The notes under the pieces are model-generated. The model searched no databases. It had not been told where the DNA came from and was given only the letters and a program-made list of their open reading frames with translations. A DNA stretch of 36,751 nt from an uncultured Planctomycetaceae bacterium. Its GTDB lineage: Bacteria; Planctomycetota; Planctomycetia; Pirellulales; Pirellulaceae. The stretch covers positions 1 to 36,751 of the forward strand of contig CALMEE010000124.1 of the NCBI GenBank assembly GCA_937862885.1. The letters run 5' to 3'. The stretch's first letter is position 1; each line of letters opens with the position of its first letter. This document shows positions 33,778-36,751 of the stretch, piece by piece. The position numbers were made by a program, and so were the translations under genes.

Positions 33778-34778
33778 TAACCTTGCTTTTCGAACGCTGC
33801 ATCAAAGGCACGCTGACTTGGAGCAAAATCAATGCTGCGCACGAATTCGCTCGCCTCAGCCGCTCCAAATTCGCGATCCATCCCCGAGTCTTCCCATTCG
33901 ACGGACAACGGCCCAGCGTAGCTAATTTGATTGAGGGCTCGGATAATCTCCTCGAAATTGATGCCGCCTCGACCAGGCGAGCGGAAGTCCCAACCACGGC
34001 GGGGATCACCAAATCCCAAATGACTTGCCAAAATGCCACTGCGCCCGTTCAGCGAGATCTGGGCATCTTTGATGTGCACATGGTAAATGCGATCCGGAAA
34101 TGCTCGAATAAATTCAACTGGATCAACGCCCTGCCAGTGCAGATGGCTTGGATCAAAATTAAAGCCGAATTCTGGACGATAATTGACGGCTTCCAACGCC
34201 CGCTGCGCGGTGTAAATGTCGAATGCGATTTCAGTTGGGTGAACCTCAAGCGCGAATTTCACTCCGCAATCGCCAAACACATCCAGAATGGGGTTCCAAC
34301 GCTCGGCAAACTGGCGATAGCCGTCATCAATCATGCTGCTTGGAACAGGTGGAAATGAATAATTGAGGTGCCAGATACTTGAACCGGTAAAGCCGTTGAC
34401 CACGGATACACCGAATCGCTGTGCAGCTATGGCTGTCGCCTTCATTTCTTCGCATGCTCGTTGGTTTACACCCTGAGCATGTCCGTCTCCCCAAACATGC
34501 GGTGGCAGTATCTCCTTGTGCCGACTATCGATAAGGTCACAAACGGCTTGCCCAACTAAATGCGAGCTAATCGCGTAACATTCCAAATTGTGGCTCTCCA
34601 GCAAATCGCGTAACCGCGCACAGTATTCGTCGTCTGTTGTTGCCTGCGCGACGTCAAAATGATCTCCCCAACAAGCGAGTTCGATTCCATCGTAACCAAA
34701 CTCTTCCGTCATTCTTGCCATATCAACAATCGGCAGGTCTGCCCATTGGCCAGTAAACAAAGTAACAGGTCGTGCCAC
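33777..34778 (-). CDS. Sugar phosphate isomerase/epimerase-like TIM-barrel protein (cytoplasmic)
   Basis: 333 residues of the AP-endonuclease-2 type TIM barrel, starting at GTG 34778 with a GGAGAG ribosome site 6 nt ahead. Putative metal ligands are E178 (LEVHPTE), D209 ([11 protein letters not shown]), H235 (YHVHIKD) and E294 (VEWED), the usual set for this fold. No signal peptide is present, unlike the other TIM-barrel protein in the window. Such proteins include xylose isomerases, tagatose epimerases and inosose dehydratases; the substrate cannot be read from sequence alone. It is coupled by a one-base stop/start overlap to the crotonase-family gene downstream, an odd pairing of a sugar enzyme with an acyl-CoA enzyme. 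Confidence 0.87.
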   Translation of the reverse strand: MARPVTLFTGQWADLPIVDMARMTEEFGYDGIELACWGDHFDVAQATTDDEYCARLRDLLESHNLECYAISSHLVGQAVCDLIDSRHKEILPPHVWGDGHAQGVNQRACEEMKATAIAAQRFGVSVVNGFTGSSIWHLNYSFPPVPSSMIDDGYRQFAERWNPILDVFGDCGVKFALEVHPTEIAFDIYTAQRALEAVNYRPEFGFNFDPSHLHWQGVDPVEFIRAFPDRIYHVHIKDAQISLNGRSGILASHLGFGDPRRGWDFRSPGRGGINFEEIIRALNQISYAGPLSVEWEDSGMDREFGAAEASEFVRSIDFAPSQRAFDAAFEKQG

Positions 34779-35850
34779 CAGAAGCTCTCCAGGAAGTTAG
34801 GTCATAATTTGGTAAACCGGATCAAGCAGCGTTGGTCCTTCGCACGACTATTTTGGCTAGAAACTGTTCCGGATGCAATCACAGCGAAAATTTGGATTGC
34901 TGCACACAGCTTTCTGAACGTGCGATTCAACGGGTCAACTTCCATGAACCGGCACAAAATATCAAATTTTTGTTGCGGTCAACTTCGCTTCCCTCGCTTC
35001 CAATCAGTTCTCGCAATATGAGTTACGGCTAGATGCCTGCGAATGAAATCGGATTCATGTCTTGTTTACGATAGTCATTTAATCAACCATGAATTGCGAT
35101 CCGGCTCAAAATCGTAATATGGAGCTACCGTTGGGACGACCGATCATGTCAAATCGGGTTTACTGGCCAGATCTGCGTCGGCTGCGAGTGGCCAATTGAA
35201 GTCGAATAACGTCGCGGAGGCCTATCGGCATTTGGACTGAACCTGCGATTCCAATCGACCATACGACTTCGACTCCATCCGCCTTTTTCCGCGTAAAATT
35301 GGTCAGGAAATATCAGATTGTTGAAGTATTGCTCCAGAACATGGGATTGGTTATCGGTTGGGGTTTCTCAATTTCAATTTGAAACAATACGCGAATCTGC
35401 TCTGTGCTAGCGGTTGCATCATTTAGGCTCAAAACTCCAACAAAAGACCGACGTTAACGGCGTTGCCGCAATGGGTGTGTTGTTAAGCAATTCACTCAAC
35501 CGCAAATGAGGCATTAGCTTTTTGGGGCAACCAAATCCACGTTCTTTTGTCTTGTTTGAAGGGTGTTTGTCACCCCCACTTGACCCTTGTTGGAAGCTCA
35601 GGCTATGCTTTTTGCTAATCTACTCAATCTGCAAATCCGGCACTTTTTTCCTAGCCCTTGTAGGTTTGACTTCGACTTTGAGTTAGCAAAGTTGATTAGA
35701 GGGAGTCTGAATAGGATGGAGTTTTGCTAGAAAACGCGGAAGGAGCCATGTTTTTTGCTTTGAAACAAACAGCGACAATCGTCTTTTGACCCTGAATGGT
35801 ACGGTTCCCTTCAATCGCTGTTATCTGTAACTTTTTTATGGAGGTTTACG
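34779..35850. other. Long intergenic region upstream of the cysteine-rich protein gene
   Basis: 1072 bases with no supported gene. It contains a 13-base palindrome (TTTCAATTTGAAA, 35372-35384) and a small hairpin GGGTG-TTTGT-CACCC near 35562-35576. It also has a loose inverted pair, TTTGCTAA near 35620 and TTAGCAAA near 35683, within 240 bases of the ATG. A GGAGG at 35840-35844 is an ideal ribosome site for the gene. Long upstream regions fit complex regulation or an untranslated leader. Confidence 0.35.
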
Positions 35851-36561
35851 ATGATTCGTAATTTGACGTTGGGCCTTTCCGGAATGTTGGCCTTCGGTCT
35901 GGTACTGGTTTTCTCTGCCAATAATGTGTCGGCTCAATGCTGTGGCGGCGGCTACAGTGGATACACGGGGTACAGCGGATACCCAGGATACAGCGCGCCA
36001 GTTTATCAAAGCGGATGCTGCAATACGTATCAACGACCAGTCGTCGTGCGTCGCGCTTGGAACAACAATAACTGCTGCCCAACACCGTGCTACACCAACC
36101 AATGCTATACACCAACGTATTCGCATTGCGGCACGAACCAATGCTACACTGGTTGCAATCCTTGTCAGACCAATTATGCTCCACGCCGAAGCTATGTGGT
36201 TTCGCGTCGACATAACAACTGCTGCAACGTTAATTGCAACACCTGCTGTGCAACCTATGCACCTCAAACCAGCTACATTGCATCGCACGGCTGCAATACC
36301 GGGTGCTATAGCGGTTGGAATCAAGGTTGTGGCGTAAATTATGTTTCGACGAATTACGCCAGCGGCTGCAATTCGTGCGGCGGCGTCTATTACACATCAG
36401 GAATGAGCTACGGCGGTTGCGGTCAGATTAACTACGGCTGCTCAGGATGCGCTGGTCAAGTCATGCAGGGTGAAATGGGTCCAAGCTTTATGGACGGTGT
36501 TGTTCCTGCTGATTCGCAATTGCATGAGTCGGCAACTCCCCCAAACCCAAATGACACTTAA
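35851..36561 (+). CDS. Secreted cysteine-rich, Gly/Tyr-rich protein
   Basis: 236 residues. A clear Sec signal (about 5-28, LTLGLSGMLAFGLVLVF then NNVSAQ) is likely cleaved at AQ/C. The mature part has 25 cysteines in about 208 residues, many as CC or CxxC pairs, plus Tyr, Gly and Asn repeats. One is a stretch of GYTGYSGYPGYS-like units near residues 34-50; others are NNNNCCPTPC and NQCYT. The last 35 residues are cysteine-free and acidic. The layout suggests a disulfide-linked extracellular or cell-wall structural protein. Planctomycete walls are known to be cysteine-rich, but I cannot assign it to a named family. A strong ribosome site (GGAGG, 6 nt before the ATG) and a strong terminator indicate high expression. 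Confidence 0.85.
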   Translation: MIRNLTLGLSGMLAFGLVLVFSANNVSAQCCGGGYSGYTGYSGYPGYSAPVYQSGCCNTYQRPVVVRRAWNNNNCCPTPCYTNQCYTPTYSHCGTNQCYTGCNPCQTNYAPRRSYVVSRRHNNCCNVNCNTCCATYAPQTSYIASHGCNTGCYSGWNQGCGVNYVSTNYASGCNSCGGVYYTSGMSYGGCGQINYGCSGCAGQVMQGEMGPSFMDGVVPADSQLHESATPPNPNDT

Positions 36562-36601
36562 TTTGGTTTGAGCAAGTTTTAAACTATATTAAGTTTCCGA
36601 T

Positions 36602-36631
36602 AAGGTCAGCGAATTTCGCTGGCCTTTTTTC
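36602..36631 (+). terminator. Rho-independent terminator of the cysteine-rich protein gene
   Basis: An 11-bp stem (AAGGTCAGCGA with TCGCTGGCCTT, one G-T pair) closes a 3-base loop and runs straight into a T tract at 36625-36630. It begins 40 bases after the stop codon. The minus strand lacks a T tract at the other side, so it works mainly on plus-strand transcripts. Confidence 0.85.
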
Positions 36632-36706
36632 GTGAAAGAATAAGGTACATCCGAGTTTGTAGGTTTGACAACTGATACTCGCCTGAGCTTGAGAACTGAC
36701 AGAGCA

Positions 36707-36751
36707 TTAGCGATTGAAAAACGCCTGAATCTCGTCGCGAACTTCGCCGCG
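36707..36751 (-). CDS. Possible 3' end of an unidentified minus-strand gene (partial, cut by window edge)
   Basis: On the minus strand an open frame enters from the right edge and gives RGEVRDEIQAFFNR before a TAA at 36707-36709. It would be convergent with the cysteine-rich protein gene, with the terminator between them. Fourteen codons are too few to identify anything. Confidence 0.3.
   Translation of the reverse strand, partial: RGEVRDEIQAFFNR

Noticed and set aside
33783..34358. 191-codon open frame on the plus strand
   Set aside because: It is antisense to the TIM-barrel gene, whose metal-ligand motifs are read on the other strand.
35836..36324. 162-codon minus-strand frame over the cysteine-rich gene
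   Set aside because: The repetitive codons of the cysteine-rich gene create an Ala/Ile/Val-rich mirror. The plus strand has the signal peptide, ribosome site and terminator.

Overview
The window looks like a chromosomal segment of a planctomycete, probably from the Pirellulales. This is inferred from gene content, not from a marker gene. The pointers are a Ser/Thr kinase fused to a tubulin/FtsZ-like domain, a secreted family ending in a CxFPLGYCLPGxC-type tail that I associate with planctomycetes, a MerR/excisionase-type HTH joined to an acidic linker and a C-terminal membrane helix, a Tat-exported sugar-isomerase-like TIM barrel, and large intergenic spaces. I see no tRNA, rRNA, CRISPR array, phage or plasmid genes. 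The only mobile DNA is a truncated IS110-type remnant near the left edge.

Layout. 1-5000: a possible gene tail, the IS110 remnant, then ribosome silencing factor RsfS, an Ola1/YchF-like NTPase and an exported DUF255 (YyaL-like) protein. 5200-12100: an FHA-EAL phosphodiesterase runs divergently from an AAA+ ATPase and a giant kinase-tubulin fusion. A convergent HPF/RaiA-like ribosome hibernation factor follows. 12400-14500: an RlmI-like rRNA methyltransferase and a secreted planctomycete-type protein. 14700-21400 (minus strand): a four-part export system in the order TolC-like channel, ABC ATPase, FtsX/MacB-type permease, HlyD/MacA-type adaptor. 21800-28700 (plus strand): a c-di-GMP/phosphorelay cluster made of PAS-GGDEF-degenerate HD-GYP, hybrid kinase HK-REC-Hpt, and REC-HD-GYP. 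29400-31400: an exported TIM-barrel protein and an agmatinase-family ureohydrolase. 31700-34800: the HTH-membrane protein, then a translationally coupled TIM-barrel/enoyl-CoA hydratase pair on the minus strand. 35850-36600: a secreted cysteine-rich protein with a strong terminator.

How the genes may work together. Three separate c-di-GMP enzymes (EAL, GGEEF, HD-GYP) lie within 23 kb. The PAS-GGDEF protein and the hybrid kinase carry visibly paralogous N-terminal sensor-TM-PAS modules but have different outputs. The hybrid kinase can plausibly pass phosphate through its Hpt domain to the REC-HD-GYP protein encoded 3 nt downstream. The FHA domain of the EAL protein could read phosphothreonines made by the nearby kinase-tubulin protein; that link is inference. 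The AAA+/kinase-tubulin pair, with the divergent FHA-EAL gene, is the most unusual assembly in the window.
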